This document shows, one piece after another, positions 55,254-64,000 of a stretch of 64,000 nt of DNA. Under the pieces are notes generated by a model that made no database searches, had not been told where the DNA came from, and worked only from the letters and a program-made list of their open reading frames with translations. Within the stretch, counting starts at the first letter, position 1; each line of letters opens with the position of its first letter. The translations under genes and the position numbers were made by a program. The stretch covers positions 36,601 through 100,600 of the forward strand of contig NZ_MSGO01000006.1 of assembly GCF_001929375.1 (NCBI RefSeq), written 5' to 3'. Source of the stretch: Actinomyces oris. Lineage in GTDB: Bacteria > Actinomycetota > Actinomycetes > Actinomycetales > Actinomycetaceae.

Positions 55254-56900
55254 ATGAACAACGCCCTGACAGTGTCGCGCCGTGGCTTCGGGCTCGGCGC
55301 GGCCGCCTTCGGCCTGCTCCTGGTCTCAGGATGCTCGCGCGGATCGAGCTCCGGTGGAGACGGTTTGGGCAGCGGCAGCGGCAAGCTGACCCTGGCCTAC
55401 AACTCCGATGGCCCCCACAAGACCTGGGCCGAGGCGGTGTGCCACTCGGTGTCCAACGTCCTGGGCATCACCATGGAGCCCCTGCCGGTGGCCCAGTTCT
55501 CCGAGATGCGCACCGCCATCACCAAGCACACCCTCCTGGGCGCCTTCCGCAGCGGCTGGTCGGCCGACTACCCCTCGCTGGAGAACTTCCTCAACGCCAC
55601 CTTCCAGACCGGTGCCGGCGCGAACGACTCCCAGTACTCCTCGAAGACCTTCGACGACCTCCTGGCCAAGGCGGCAGCGGCCACCGACCCCCAGACCGCC
55701 TACGGCTACTTCCGCCAGGCCCAGTCCCAGCTCTTCGCCGACCTGCCCGGCATCCCGCTGTGGTACCAGAACGGGTTCGGCGGCTACTCCCGCAACGCCT
55801 CCAACGTCGACTTCAACTGGACCGGCATCCCGGTCTACGAGGAGGTCCGCTCCAGCGCCAACGGCGGCGTCATCCTGGCCAATCTCTCCGAGCCGCAGAA
55901 CTCGCTGCTGCCCACCAACACCAACGAGGCCAACGGCGGGCGGATCCTCGACCTGATCTACGCCGGCCTGATCCGCTACGACAAGGACGGCAACGTCGTC
56001 AACGAGGTGGCCTCCTCCATTGAGACGACGGACAACCAGCACTACACGATCACCCTCAAACCGGGCTGGACCTTCTCCGACGGCAGCCCGGTGACCGCCG
56101 ACTCCTTCATCAAGTCTTGGAAGTTCGGCGCCCTGCTGTCCAACGCCCAGCTCGGCTCCTCCTTCTTCGAGCGGATCAAGGGCTTCTCCTACGACGAGGA
56201 CTCCGAGCTGACCGGGCTGACCAAGGTCAATGACCTCACCTTCACGGTCGAGCTGAACGCCCCGGCGTCGGACTTCAAGATCAGCCTGGGGCACTACGCC
56301 TACTACCCGATGCCGGACTCCGCCTTCAAGGACATCAAGGCCTACGGCATCAAACCCGTGGGCAACGGCCCCTACCGGCTCGTCTCCTGGGACCACGACA
56401 GCCGGATGGTCCTGGAGCCCAACCCCGCCTACGCCGGCGGGCGCACCGTGGCGAACAAGGGCATCACCTTCAAGCTGTACACGAGCTACGACTCGGTCTA
56501 CAACGACCTGCTGGCAGGCGCCATCGACATCGCCGACTCCGTCCCCGACGCCTTCCTGCCCATCTTCCAGAAGCAGCTGGGCGAGCGCGCCATCAACAAG
56601 CCCGCCGCCTTCTTCCAAGGACTCGCCATCGACGTCACCCACGAGCACTGGAAGATGGACGAGGAGGGGCGCGCCCGCCGCGCCGCCATCTGCCGGGCCA
56701 TCGACCGCAAGCTCATCTGCGACAAGCTCTACTACGGCACCCGCACGCCCGCCAAGGACTTCACCGCCCCACCGTCGTGGGCTGGACCGCCGATGTCCCG
56801 GGCAACGAGGTCCTCACCTACGACCCGGACGAGGCCAGACGCCTGTGGGCGCGGGCCGAGGCCATCTCCAAGTTCTGAGGGAGGAAGAAGACATGCTTGA
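55254..56900 (+). CDS. Oligopeptide ABC transporter binding lipoprotein, circularly permuted and frameshifted
   Basis: ATG 55254 follows GGAGG. The signal has a twin-arginine-like SRRGFGLG and lipobox VSGC (Cys27). Residues about 44-200 (LTLAYNSDGPHKTW to NWTGIPVYEEVR) correspond to the C-terminal lobe of DppA/OppA proteins. Residues about 204 onward (GGVILANLSEPQNSLLPTN and LIYAGLIRYDKDG to KLYYGTRTPAKDF) correspond to the N-terminal lobe. So lobe order is swapped relative to the family. Near 56766 the frame is lost. One base restored in the C-run gives VGWTADVPGNEVLTYDPDEA and a stop at 56878; as sequenced, the frame ends at 56900 in nonsense. It should bind peptides for the downstream permease. 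Confidence 0.8.
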   Translation: MNNALTVSRRGFGLGAAAFGLLLVSGCSRGSSSGGDGLGSGSGKLTLAYNSDGPHKTWAEAVCHSVSNVLGITMEPLPVAQFSEMRTAITKHTLLGAFRSGWSADYPSLENFLNATFQTGAGANDSQYSSKTFDDLLAKAAAATDPQTAYGYFRQAQSQLFADLPGIPLWYQNGFGGYSRNASNVDFNWTGIPVYEEVRSSANGGVILANLSEPQNSLLPTNTNEANGGRILDLIYAGLIRYDKDGNVVNEVASSIETTDNQHYTITLKPGWTFSDGSPVTADSFIKSWKFGALLSNAQLGSSFFERIKGFSYDEDSELTGLTKVNDLTFTVELNAPASDFKISLGHYAYYPMPDSAFKDIKAYGIKPVGNGPYRLVSWDHDSRMVLEPNPAYAGGRTVANKGITFKLYTSYDSVYNDLLAGAIDIADSVPDAFLPIFQKQLGERAINKPAAFFQGLAIDVTHEHWKMDEEGRARRAAICRAIDRKLICDKLYYGTRTPAKDFTAPPSWAGPPMSRATRSSPTTRTRPDACGRGPRPSPSSEGGRRHA

Positions 56901-57822
56901 CTACGTTGGACGCAGACTGCTGCAGATGATCCCGGTGTTCTTCGGGGCCACGCTGCTCATCTACGCCATGGTCTTCGCCCTGCCGGGCGACCCGATCGCC
57001 GCGCTCGGGGGCCAGCGCTCGCTCAGCCCCGAGGTGATCGCCCAGATCAAGGCCAGCTACCACCTCGACAAGCCCTTCATCGTCCAGTACCTGCTCTACC
57101 TCAAGGGACTGTTCACCCTGGACCTGGGCCAGTCGCTGCGGGGGACCGAGTCCGTCCTCGACGTGCTGGTGCGGGCCTACCCGATCACCATCAAGCTCTC
57201 CCTCATGGCCCTGGCCTTCGAGGCCATCGCGGGCATCGGCTTCGGCCTCATCGCCGGGGTGAGGAAGGGCGGCTGGTTCGACGCCACCGTCCTGGTGCTC
57301 TCCCTGGTGGTCATCGCCGTGCCCACCTTCGTCATCGGCTTCGTCCTGCAGTTCATCGTCGGGGTACGCCTGGGCTGGCTGCCGGTCACCGCCGGTGAGA
57401 GCCCCGGTTTCACCGAGCTGCTCATGCCCGCGGTCGTGCTGGGCGCCGTCTCCTTCGCCTACGTGCTGCGCCTGACCCGTACCGAGGTGGCCGAGAACCT
57501 CACCGCCGACCACGTGCGCACCGCCCGGGCCAAGGGCCTGAGCGGGGCCCGCGTCATGATCGTCCACGTCCTGCGCAACTCCCTGGTCCCGGTCGTCACC
57601 TTCCTGGGCGCGGACCTGGGAGCCCTCATGGGTGGGGCCATCGTCACCGAGGGCATCTTCAACATCAAGGGCGTGGGGGGCACCCTCTACTCCGCCATCA
57701 TCCGCGGCGACGGCCCCATGGTCGTGTCCTTCACCACCGTGCTCGTGCTCGTCTTCATCATCTCCAACCTCCTGGTGGACCTGCTCTACGCCGCCCTGGA
57801 CCCGAGGATCCGCTATGCCTGA
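56893..57822 (+). CDS. Oligopeptide/dipeptide ABC permease, OppB/DppB type
   Basis: 309 residues from ATG 56893, with GAGGGAGGAAG just upstream. It begins MLDYVGRRLLQMIPVFFGATLLIYAMVF split over the first helix, with six segments. The EAA loop (HVRTARAKGLSGARVMIVHVLRNSLVPVVT) contacts the ATPase. The LPGDPIAAL motif is standard for OppB. It overlaps the next gene by 8 bases. It forms the membrane channel of a peptide importer with OppC. Confidence 0.95.
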   Translation: MLDYVGRRLLQMIPVFFGATLLIYAMVFALPGDPIAALGGQRSLSPEVIAQIKASYHLDKPFIVQYLLYLKGLFTLDLGQSLRGTESVLDVLVRAYPITIKLSLMALAFEAIAGIGFGLIAGVRKGGWFDATVLVLSLVVIAVPTFVIGFVLQFIVGVRLGWLPVTAGESPGFTELLMPAVVLGAVSFAYVLRLTRTEVAENLTADHVRTARAKGLSGARVMIVHVLRNSLVPVVTFLGADLGALMGGAIVTEGIFNIKGVGGTLYSAIIRGDGPMVVSFTTVLVLVFIISNLLVDLLYAALDPRIRYA

Positions 57823-58804
57823 GAACACCGAGAACCCCGAGAACGCTGTGTCTGCCACGCCCTCGCCCGCCGTGCGTCCGGGCCAGGAGCGCTTCGTCAT
57901 CGCCGACGACGAGATCGGCCTGGGCGCCGTCGACGCCGTCGCCGACGAGTCCGCTCCGGCCTCCGTGTGGGTCGATGCCTGGAGGCAGCTGCGCCGTCGC
58001 CCCATCTTCTGGGCGGCCTCGGTGCTCATCGCCGTGGCCGTGGCCTTCTCCCTCGTGCCCGGGCTCATCGCCCCGCGCGACCCCGGCTACTGCACGCTGG
58101 TCAACTCCTACCAGGGGCCCTCCTGGGCCCACCCCTTCGGATTCGACATCCAGGGCTGCGACATCTTCGCCCGCACCGTCCACGGGGCCCGGGCCTCGGT
58201 GAGCGTGGGCGTCTTCACCACCCTCGTCGTGGTCCTCGTCGGCTCGGCCGTCGGGGCCCTGGCCGGCTTCTTCGGCGGCTTCTTCGACGCGCTGCTCTCG
58301 CGCGTCACCGACATCTTCTTCGCCGTGCCCTTCGTCCTGGCGGCCATCGTCGTCATGCAGATGTTCCGCAACGACCGCTCGATCCTCACCGTCATCCTGG
58401 TCCTGGCCCTGTTCGGCTGGCCCCAGATCGCCCGCATCACGCGGGGGTCGGTCATGAGCGTCAAGAACGAGGACTACGTGACCGCCTCGCGGGCACTGGG
58501 CTCGGGACGCCTGGCCATGCTGCTGCGCCACGTCATGCCCAACGCGGCCGCCCCCATCATCGTGACGGCCACCGTCGAGCTCGGCGTCTTCATCGTCTCG
58601 GAGGCCACCTTGAGCTTCCTGGGCATCGGCCTGCCCTCCTCGGTCGTCTCCTGGGGCGCGGACATCGCGGCCGCCAAGGACGCCCTCAACAGCCACCCCA
58701 GCGTCCTGCTCTTCCCCGCCGGCGCACTGGCCCTGACCGTGCTCGGCTTCATCATGCTCGGCGACGTCGTCCGCGACGCCCTGGACCCGAAGGCCCGCAA
58801 GTGA
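57815..58804 (+). CDS. Oligopeptide/dipeptide ABC permease, OppC/DppC type
   Basis: 329 residues from ATG 57815, overlapping the oppB-like stop by 8 bases. A 60-residue cytoplasmic tail precedes the usual WRQLRRRPIFWAASVLIAVAV first helix. The extracytoplasmic loop PFGFDIQGCDIFARTVHGAR is typical of OppC, and EDYVTASRALGSGRLAMLLRHVMPNAAAP is the EAA loop. It pairs with the OppB-like protein. The end overlaps the ATPase start (GTGA). Confidence 0.95.
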   Translation: MPENTENPENAVSATPSPAVRPGQERFVIADDEIGLGAVDAVADESAPASVWVDAWRQLRRRPIFWAASVLIAVAVAFSLVPGLIAPRDPGYCTLVNSYQGPSWAHPFGFDIQGCDIFARTVHGARASVSVGVFTTLVVVLVGSAVGALAGFFGGFFDALLSRVTDIFFAVPFVLAAIVVMQMFRNDRSILTVILVLALFGWPQIARITRGSVMSVKNEDYVTASRALGSGRLAMLLRHVMPNAAAPIIVTATVELGVFIVSEATLSFLGIGLPSSVVSWGADIAAAKDALNSHPSVLLFPAGALALTVLGFIMLGDVVRDALDPKARK

Positions 58805-60669
58805 CACCCTCCAACGCATCCACCACCGCCTCAGGCGCCTCCGACAAGACCTTCGCCCCCGCGGCCTCCTGGAACGCCGAGAAGGACCCCCTCCTGGAGA
58901 TCACCGGCCTGGAGGTCGCCTTCCGCTCCTCGACCGGGCTCGTGCCGGCCGTGCGCAAGGCGAACCTGACCCTCTACCCCGGCCAGTCGGTCGCCATCGT
59001 GGGGGAGTCGGGCTCGGGCAAGTCCACCCTGGCCCACGCCGTCATCGGGCTGCTGCCCGGAACCGGCCGGGTCACCGGCGGCACGATCCGCTTCCAGGGC
59101 CGCGACATCACCCACCTGCGCACCCAGGAGCTCACCGCCCTGCGCGGCTCCTCCATCGGCCTGGTGCCCCAGGACCCCATGTCCAACCTCAACCCGGTGT
59201 GGTCCATCGGCTTCCAGGTCAAGGAGGCGCTGCGGGCCAACGGCCTGGCCGGCGTCGCCGACGACCGCCTCGCCCACCTCATGGCCGAGCACACCGAGGG
59301 CGCCGACCAGCCCGCCCCCGCCGCCGGCGGGCGCATCGACGTCAACGAGCAGGTGGCCCTCCTGCTGGAGCAGGCCGGCCTGCCCGAGGCCTCCCGGCGA
59401 GCCAGCCAGTACCCCCACGAGTTCTCCGGCGGCATGCGCCAGCGCGCCCTCATCGCCATCGGCCTGGCCGCCCGCCCCGACCTGCTCATCGCCGATGAGC
59501 CCACCAGCGCCCTGGACGTCACCGTCCAGCGACGCATCCTCGACCACCTCCAGACCCTCGTGCGCGAGCTGGGCACCGCGATGCTCTTCATCACCCACGA
59601 CCTGGGGCTGGCCGCCGAGAGGGCCGAGCACATCATCGTCATGCACCGCGGCCGGGTCGTCGAGTCCGGCCCCAGCCTCGAGGTGCTCCAGGAGCCCCGC
59701 CACCCCTACACCCAGCGCCTGGTCAAGGCGGCCCCCTCCCTGGCCTCCCGGCGCATCGAGTCCGCCCACGCCCGCGGCATCCAGGTCACCGAGGACGAGC
59801 TCCTGGGCGCCAGCCTCGGATCGAGCTCCACCGAGGAGATCCTGCGCGTGGAGCACCTCACCAAGGTCTTCAAGGTGCGCGGCCCCATCGGCGAGGACAA
59901 CACCCTCACCGCCGTCGACGACGTCAGCTTCGGTATCCGCAAGGGCACGACGACGGCGCTCGTGGGGGAGTCGGGCTCGGGCAAGTCCACGGTCGCCAAC
60001 ATCATCCTCAACCTCATCGACCCCACCTCCGGCAAGGTGTTCCACGACGGGGTGGACCTGTCCACCCTGGGACCCAAGGAGCTCTTCGCCCTGCGGCGCA
60101 TCATGCAGCCGGTCTTCCAGAACCCCTACGGGTCCCTGGACCCGATGTACTCGATCTTCCGCGTCGTCGAGGAGCCGCTGCGGGTCCACGGGATCGGCAC
60201 CGCCAAGGAGCGCGAGGAGCGCGTCGCCGAGCTGCTCGACATGGTCTCCCTGCCGCGCTCGGTCATGCGCCGCTACCCCCACGAGCTCTCCGGCGGCCAG
60301 CGCCAGCGCGTCGCCATCGCCCGCGCCCTGGCCCTCAAGCCGGAGATCGTCGTCCTCGACGAGGCGGTCTCCGCCCTGGACGTGCTGGTCCAGGCCCAGA
60401 TCCTGCGCCTGCTGTCCGACCTGCAGGCCGAGCTGGAGCTGACCTACCTGTTCATCACCCACGACCTGGCCGTCGTGCGCCAGATCGCCGACGACGTCGT
60501 CGTCATGGAGCACGGGCGGATCGTGGAGTCCGGGGCGGCCGATGAGCTCTTCGCCAATCCGCGCCAGGACTACACCCGAGAGCTCATCCGGGCCGTCCCC
60601 GGGGCGGGTATCGACCTCTACGGTGATGAGGCGGGAGATGAGACGGCGGGCAAGGCGGCCCAGGAGTGA
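58801..60669 (+). CDS. Fused dual ATPase of oligopeptide ABC transporter (OppDF)
   Basis: 622 residues from GTG 58801, overlapping the previous stop. Two complete ABC domains lie in one chain: Walker A GESGSGKST at about 68-76 and again at 389-397. Signatures are EFSGGMRQR and ELSGGQRQR, with D-loops ADEPTSALD and LDEAVSALD. Note that the second has Ala instead of the usual Pro-Thr (DEAVSAL, also seen in other OppF proteins). Both halves carry the C-terminal peptide-family extension (HPYTQRLV; DYTRELI). It powers the OppBC channel from the cytoplasm. Fusion of OppD and OppF is common in actinobacteria. Confidence 0.95.
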   Translation: MTPSNASTTASGASDKTFAPAASWNAEKDPLLEITGLEVAFRSSTGLVPAVRKANLTLYPGQSVAIVGESGSGKSTLAHAVIGLLPGTGRVTGGTIRFQGRDITHLRTQELTALRGSSIGLVPQDPMSNLNPVWSIGFQVKEALRANGLAGVADDRLAHLMAEHTEGADQPAPAAGGRIDVNEQVALLLEQAGLPEASRRASQYPHEFSGGMRQRALIAIGLAARPDLLIADEPTSALDVTVQRRILDHLQTLVRELGTAMLFITHDLGLAAERAEHIIVMHRGRVVESGPSLEVLQEPRHPYTQRLVKAAPSLASRRIESAHARGIQVTEDELLGASLGSSSTEEILRVEHLTKVFKVRGPIGEDNTLTAVDDVSFGIRKGTTTALVGESGSGKSTVANIILNLIDPTSGKVFHDGVDLSTLGPKELFALRRIMQPVFQNPYGSLDPMYSIFRVVEEPLRVHGIGTAKEREERVAELLDMVSLPRSVMRRYPHELSGGQRQRVAIARALALKPEIVVLDEAVSALDVLVQAQILRLLSDLQAELELTYLFITHDLAVVRQIADDVVVMEHGRIVESGAADELFANPRQDYTRELIRAVPGAGIDLYGDEAGDETAGKAAQE

Positions 60670-61397
60670 GCGCCGGGCATGATGTGCCCGTGCAGGAAAC
60701 CGTGCCCACCACTGTGCCGGCCGCCATGCCGGCCGCCATGCCGACCGTCGTCATCCGCTCCCTGCCGGCCCGCCTGGGCACCGCCCTCATCGGCCTGGCC
60801 GCGGCGGGGATGTCCCTGACGACCGGCCTGGCCGACGGAGCCGCCTACGGGCTGCGCACCACGGCCTGGGCGGGAGCGCTCACCTTCCTCACCTGGCTGT
60901 TGTGGTGGGCTCCGCAGATCACCCTGACCCCGCAGGCCCTCACCATCCGCAACGCCTGGCGTACCCACGTGCTGGGCTGGGACGCGGTCGAGCTGTGCCG
61001 CACCCGTTGGGGACTGTCGGTCATCACGCCCGACGACGTCGAGGTGCGCGCCTCGGCCGCTCCCCGCCGTGGCGGCATGGCCGAGTCCTTCCGACGCCGC
61101 CAGGAGCTGCGCGAGCAGCAGGAGCGGCGCGACGGCCTGCGAGGCCGCGATCCGGCCCCGGTGGTGCGCCCGGAGTACCTCACGGGGGAGGGGACTCACC
61201 GCACCAACCTCGACACCGGCGACGCCGGGTCCCTCATCGAGGCCTACGCCGAGCAGGCGCGCAGCCGTCCCGCTCGGGACTCCGACGATTCCGCGCCGGG
61301 CGCGGCCACCGGCGTGACCAGCAGCCTCAACCGTCCGGTCCTTCTGGCCGCCGGGCTGCTCGCCGTCGCGCTCGCGGCCGTGACCGTGCTCCTGTGA
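60666..61397 (+). CDS. PH-domain-like membrane protein
   Basis: 243 residues from GTG 60666, overlapping the ATPase stop by GTGA; GTG 60684 is an alternative. It has two N-terminal membrane segments, then a small beta-rich domain ([29 protein letters not shown], split as strands) like bacterial PH/DUF2581-type domains. A charged coil ([13 protein letters not shown]) and one C-terminal membrane segment follow. The same architecture is common next to housekeeping genes in actinobacteria. Function is unknown; the overlap may reflect compact packing rather than shared function. Confidence 0.75.
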   Translation: MSAGHDVPVQETVPTTVPAAMPAAMPTVVIRSLPARLGTALIGLAAAGMSLTTGLADGAAYGLRTTAWAGALTFLTWLLWWAPQITLTPQALTIRNAWRTHVLGWDAVELCRTRWGLSVITPDDVEVRASAAPRRGGMAESFRRRQELREQQERRDGLRGRDPAPVVRPEYLTGEGTHRTNLDTGDAGSLIEAYAEQARSRPARDSDDSAPGAATGVTSSLNRPVLLAAGLLAVALAAVTVLL

Positions 61398-61565
61398 CGT
61401 GGCCTCCCGGTGACCTGAGCGTGAGTGGGCGCACAGGGCGGGTGTTGGCCCTGCCATGGCAGGTCACGACCGGCGTCCTCTAATCTTTCCCTGTTTCTTG
61501 CCCTGTGGCTGGTGCCGTGAGCGGTACCTGGCCCGCGGCGTCCCCCACCGGAAGAAGTGCCCCCT

Positions 61566-63488
61566 ATGAGCGTGCGCCAGGACCTGCGTAACGTCGCCAT
61601 CGTCGCCCACGTCGACCACGGCAAGACCACTCTTGTCGACGCCATGCTCTGGGAGGCGGGGGCCTTCGGGGCCCGGGCCACCGAGGAGACCACCGGCGAG
61701 CGCGTCATGGACTCCGGCGAGCTGGAGCGCGAGAAGGGCATCACGATCCTCGCCAAGAACACGGCGGTCCACTACTCGGGGCCCTCCGCCGCGGACGCCG
61801 GCTGCCCCGAGGGCATCATCATCAACGTCATCGACACCCCCGGTCACGCCGACTTCGGCGGTGAGGTCGAGCGCGGGCTGTCCATGGTCGACGGCGTCGT
61901 CCTCCTCGTCGACGCCTCCGAGGGGCCCCTGCCCCAGACCCGCTTCGTGCTGCGCAAGGCCCTGGCCGCGAACCTGCCGGTCATCCTCGTGGTCAACAAG
62001 GTGGACCGCCCCGACTCCCGGCTCGACGAGGTCGTCTCCGAGTCCACCGACCTGCTGCTGTCCCTGGCCAGTGACCTGGCCGACGAGCACCCCGACATCG
62101 ACCTCGACGCCGTCCTGGACGTGCCCGTCATCTACGCCTCCGCCAAGGCCCGCCGCGCCGACACCGAGGCCCCGGCCGACGGCGAGCTGCCGGCCAGTGA
62201 GAACCTCGAGCCGCTCTTCCGCACCATCATCGAGCGGATCCCCGGCCCCTCCTACGAGGAGGGCGCCCCCCTGCAGGCCCACGTCACCAACCTGGACGCC
62301 TCACCCTTCCTGGGGCGCCTGGCGCTGCTGCGCATCCACAACGGCACCCTGCGCAAGGGGCAGACGGTGGCCTGGGCCCGCCACGACGGCTCGCTGGCCT
62401 CCGCCCGAGTCTCCGAGCTCCTCGTCACCGAGGGCCTGGACCGCAAGCCCGCCGAGGAGGCGCACGCCGGTGACATCGTCGCCGTCGCCGGGATCGAGGA
62501 CATCACCATCGGCGAGTCCCTCGTCGACCCCGAGGATCCGCGCCCCCTGCCGCTCATCACCGTGGACGACCCGGCCATCGCCATGACCATCGGCATCAAC
62601 ACCTCCCCGATGGCCGGGCGCACCAAGGGCGCCAAGGTCACCGCCCGCCAGGTCAAGGACCGCCTGGACCGCGAGCTCATCGGCAACGTGTCCCTGCGGG
62701 TCCTGCCCACCACCCGGCCCGACGCCTGGGAGGTCCAGGGACGCGGCGAGCTGGCGCTGGCGATCCTCGTGGAGCAGATGCGCCGCGAGGGATTCGAGCT
62801 GACCGTCGGCAAGCCGCAGGTGGTCACCCGCACCGTCGACGGCAAGCGCCACGAGCCCATCGAGCGCATGACCATTGACGTCCCCGAGGACTACCTGGGC
62901 GCCGTCACCCAGCTCATGGCCGCCCGCAAGGGCCAGATGGAGACCATGACCAACCACGGCACCGGCTGGATCCGCATGGAGTTCCTCGTGCCGGCCCGCG
63001 GCCTCATCGGCTTCCGCACCCAGTTCCTCACCGAGACCCGCGGCACCGGCATCGCCTCCTCCATCGCCGAGGGCTACGCCCCCTGGGCCGGGAAGATCGT
63101 CTCGCGCACCACCGGCTCCCTCGTCTCCGACCGCGCCGGGGCCGTGACCGCCTACGCGCTCATCCGCCTGCAGGACCGCGGCAGCTTCTTCGTCGAGCCC
63201 ACCCAGGAGACCTACGAGGGGCAGGTCGTGGGGGAGAACCCCCGCGGCGAGGACATGGATGTCAACGTGGTCCGCGAGAAGCAGCAGACCAACATGCGCT
63301 CCTCGACCGCGGACACCTTCGAGGCCCTTGTGCCGCCGCGCCGCCTCACCCTGGAGGAGGCCCTCGAGTTCGCCGCCGACGACGAGTGCGTCGAGGTCAC
63401 CCCGGAGGCCGTGCGCATCCGCAAGGTCATCCTCAACTCCCAGGAGCGTTTCCGCGAGAACGCCCGCCGTCGTCGTGCCGAGGCCTGA
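61566..63488 (+). CDS. typA: Translational GTPase BipA/TypA
   Basis: 640 residues from ATG 61566, with GGAAGAAG upstream. G1 is AHVDHGKTT (residues 14-22), G2 in [12 protein letters not shown]3 [15 protein letters not shown] and G4 NKVDRPD. EF-G-like domains III and V follow ([21 protein letters not shown]), then the BipA-specific C-terminal domain with [26 protein letters not shown]. It acts at the ribosome in 50S assembly and stress adaptation. The length is as usual (about 610-640). Confidence 0.98.
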   Translation: MSVRQDLRNVAIVAHVDHGKTTLVDAMLWEAGAFGARATEETTGERVMDSGELEREKGITILAKNTAVHYSGPSAADAGCPEGIIINVIDTPGHADFGGEVERGLSMVDGVVLLVDASEGPLPQTRFVLRKALAANLPVILVVNKVDRPDSRLDEVVSESTDLLLSLASDLADEHPDIDLDAVLDVPVIYASAKARRADTEAPADGELPASENLEPLFRTIIERIPGPSYEEGAPLQAHVTNLDASPFLGRLALLRIHNGTLRKGQTVAWARHDGSLASARVSELLVTEGLDRKPAEEAHAGDIVAVAGIEDITIGESLVDPEDPRPLPLITVDDPAIAMTIGINTSPMAGRTKGAKVTARQVKDRLDRELIGNVSLRVLPTTRPDAWEVQGRGELALAILVEQMRREGFELTVGKPQVVTRTVDGKRHEPIERMTIDVPEDYLGAVTQLMAARKGQMETMTNHGTGWIRMEFLVPARGLIGFRTQFLTETRGTGIASSIAEGYAPWAGKIVSRTTGSLVSDRAGAVTAYALIRLQDRGSFFVEPTQETYEGQVVGENPRGEDMDVNVVREKQQTNMRSSTADTFEALVPPRRLTLEEALEFAADDECVEVTPEAVRIRKVILNSQERFRENARRRRAEA

Positions 63489-63503
63489 GAGGAACCGCCG
63501 CCC

Positions 63504-64000
63504 ATGAGCCAGTCCGTCAACCGCGGGGAGAAGCCTGCCGCCTCCGAGGCAGCAGCCGACGCCGTTGAGGCTGCTGAGCCGGCTGAGCCGGCCGGGTCCG
63601 TCGAGGAGCCTGAGGCGGCCCCGGCCGCCGAGCAGCCTGAGGGGAGGGCCGCCGATGGCGACTCCGCGGAGGGCCCGGACGCTGATGACACCCCGACCCT
63701 CAACCTCGGCGACGAGGCTCAGGACGAGCCGGCTGGGTCCGTCGAGCAGTCCGAGCAGGCTGAGGAGTCCGGCGGCGAGGCCCAGGAGAAGCAGGAGCCC
63801 GCTGAGGATGCCGAGGTCGTGAAGCTCGCTGAGGCGGCTGAATCGGCCCAGCCCGCTGTACCTGTCGAGTCTGTTGAGTCGACCGAGTCCGTCGAGCAGC
63901 TCGAGGAGCCTGAGCAGTCTGAGGAGCCTGAGGAGGCTCCGGTCGTCGTCGAGGAGTCCGAGGAGAAGGCCCCCGCTGCTGAGGACGCCGGCGAGGTCGC
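63504..64000 (+). CDS. Very acidic low-complexity protein (partial)
   Basis: The frame opens at ATG 63504, preceded by GAGAGGAA, 15 bases after the typA stop. It is still open at the window end (165 codons). Nearly all residues are Glu, Ala, Pro, Ser, Val, Asp and Gln in loose repeats (AEPAEPAGSVEEPE, SVESTESVEQLEEPEQ). One less repetitive island is TPTLNLGDEAQDE. It is probably the disordered N-terminus of a larger protein. The identity cannot be judged from this part. Confidence 0.75.
   Translation, partial: MSQSVNRGEKPAASEAAADAVEAAEPAEPAGSVEEPEAAPAAEQPEGRAADGDSAEGPDADDTPTLNLGDEAQDEPAGSVEQSEQAEESGGEAQEKQEPAEDAEVVKLAEAAESAQPAVPVESVESTESVEQLEEPEQSEEPEEAPVVVEESEEKAPAAEDAGEV

Overview
The window is high-GC DNA (roughly two-thirds G+C by eye) with short intergenic gaps and many GTG or overlapping ATGA/GTGA starts. 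Its gene content (ClpC with a ClgR-type operator, PPDK, a PelF/PelG-like pair, an MprF-like protein, M18 and M48 peptidases, solitary BioY, fused OppDF, BipA) points to an actinobacterium. My best guess is an oral-type Actinomyces or close relative; this is inference from content, not a database match. I see no phage, integrase, transposase, CRISPR array, rRNA or tRNA gene.

Region 1 (1-10899, minus strand) is one long operon-like array of paralogous pairs. Each pair is a multi-pass membrane protein with an extracytoplasmic PQQ-like beta-propeller, followed with an ATGA overlap by a lipoprotein. Four propeller genes are present (one cut by the window edge) with two intact lipoproteins and one lipoprotein decayed to a 180-bp remnant. 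Near-identical DNA at the lipoprotein 3' ends suggests recombination within the array.

Region 2 (11.0-25 kb, plus strand) holds clpC with a ClgR-like operator; a translationally coupled pelG-like/pelF-like/glycoside-hydrolase-like trio; a sugar-type MFS transporter with a UspA protein; an intergenic array of GTACGACC motifs at about 20-bp spacing; and ppdK.

Region 3 (25-41 kb): an MprF-like aminoacyl-lipid synthase with an overlapping esterase; a protein with a C-terminal RAMA-like domain; two alpha/beta hydrolases, each preceded by a copy of a 125-bp hairpin repeat; a broken HigA antitoxin; small metabolic genes (methyltransferase, RpiB-like, VOC); a TetR-MFS efflux pair with operator; an ICMT-like methyltransferase and a luciferase-like monooxygenase. 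It ends in a non-coding stretch with REP-like hairpins and a near-perfect cruciform.

Region 4 (41-55 kb) is mostly housekeeping: a soluble Aer-like PAS protein, M48 protease, PTH2-like protein, GtrA, HAD phosphatase, M18 aminopeptidase, YchJ-like protein, old yellow enzyme, patatin, Nudix, an alpha/beta hydrolase, BioY and a second luciferase-like protein.

Region 5 (55-64 kb): an oligopeptide ABC operon whose binding protein appears circularly permuted (C-terminal lobe before N-terminal lobe) and frameshifted near its end, followed by OppB, OppC and a fused OppDF ATPase; then a PH-domain membrane protein, bipA/typA, and the start of a very acidic low-complexity protein cut by the window end.
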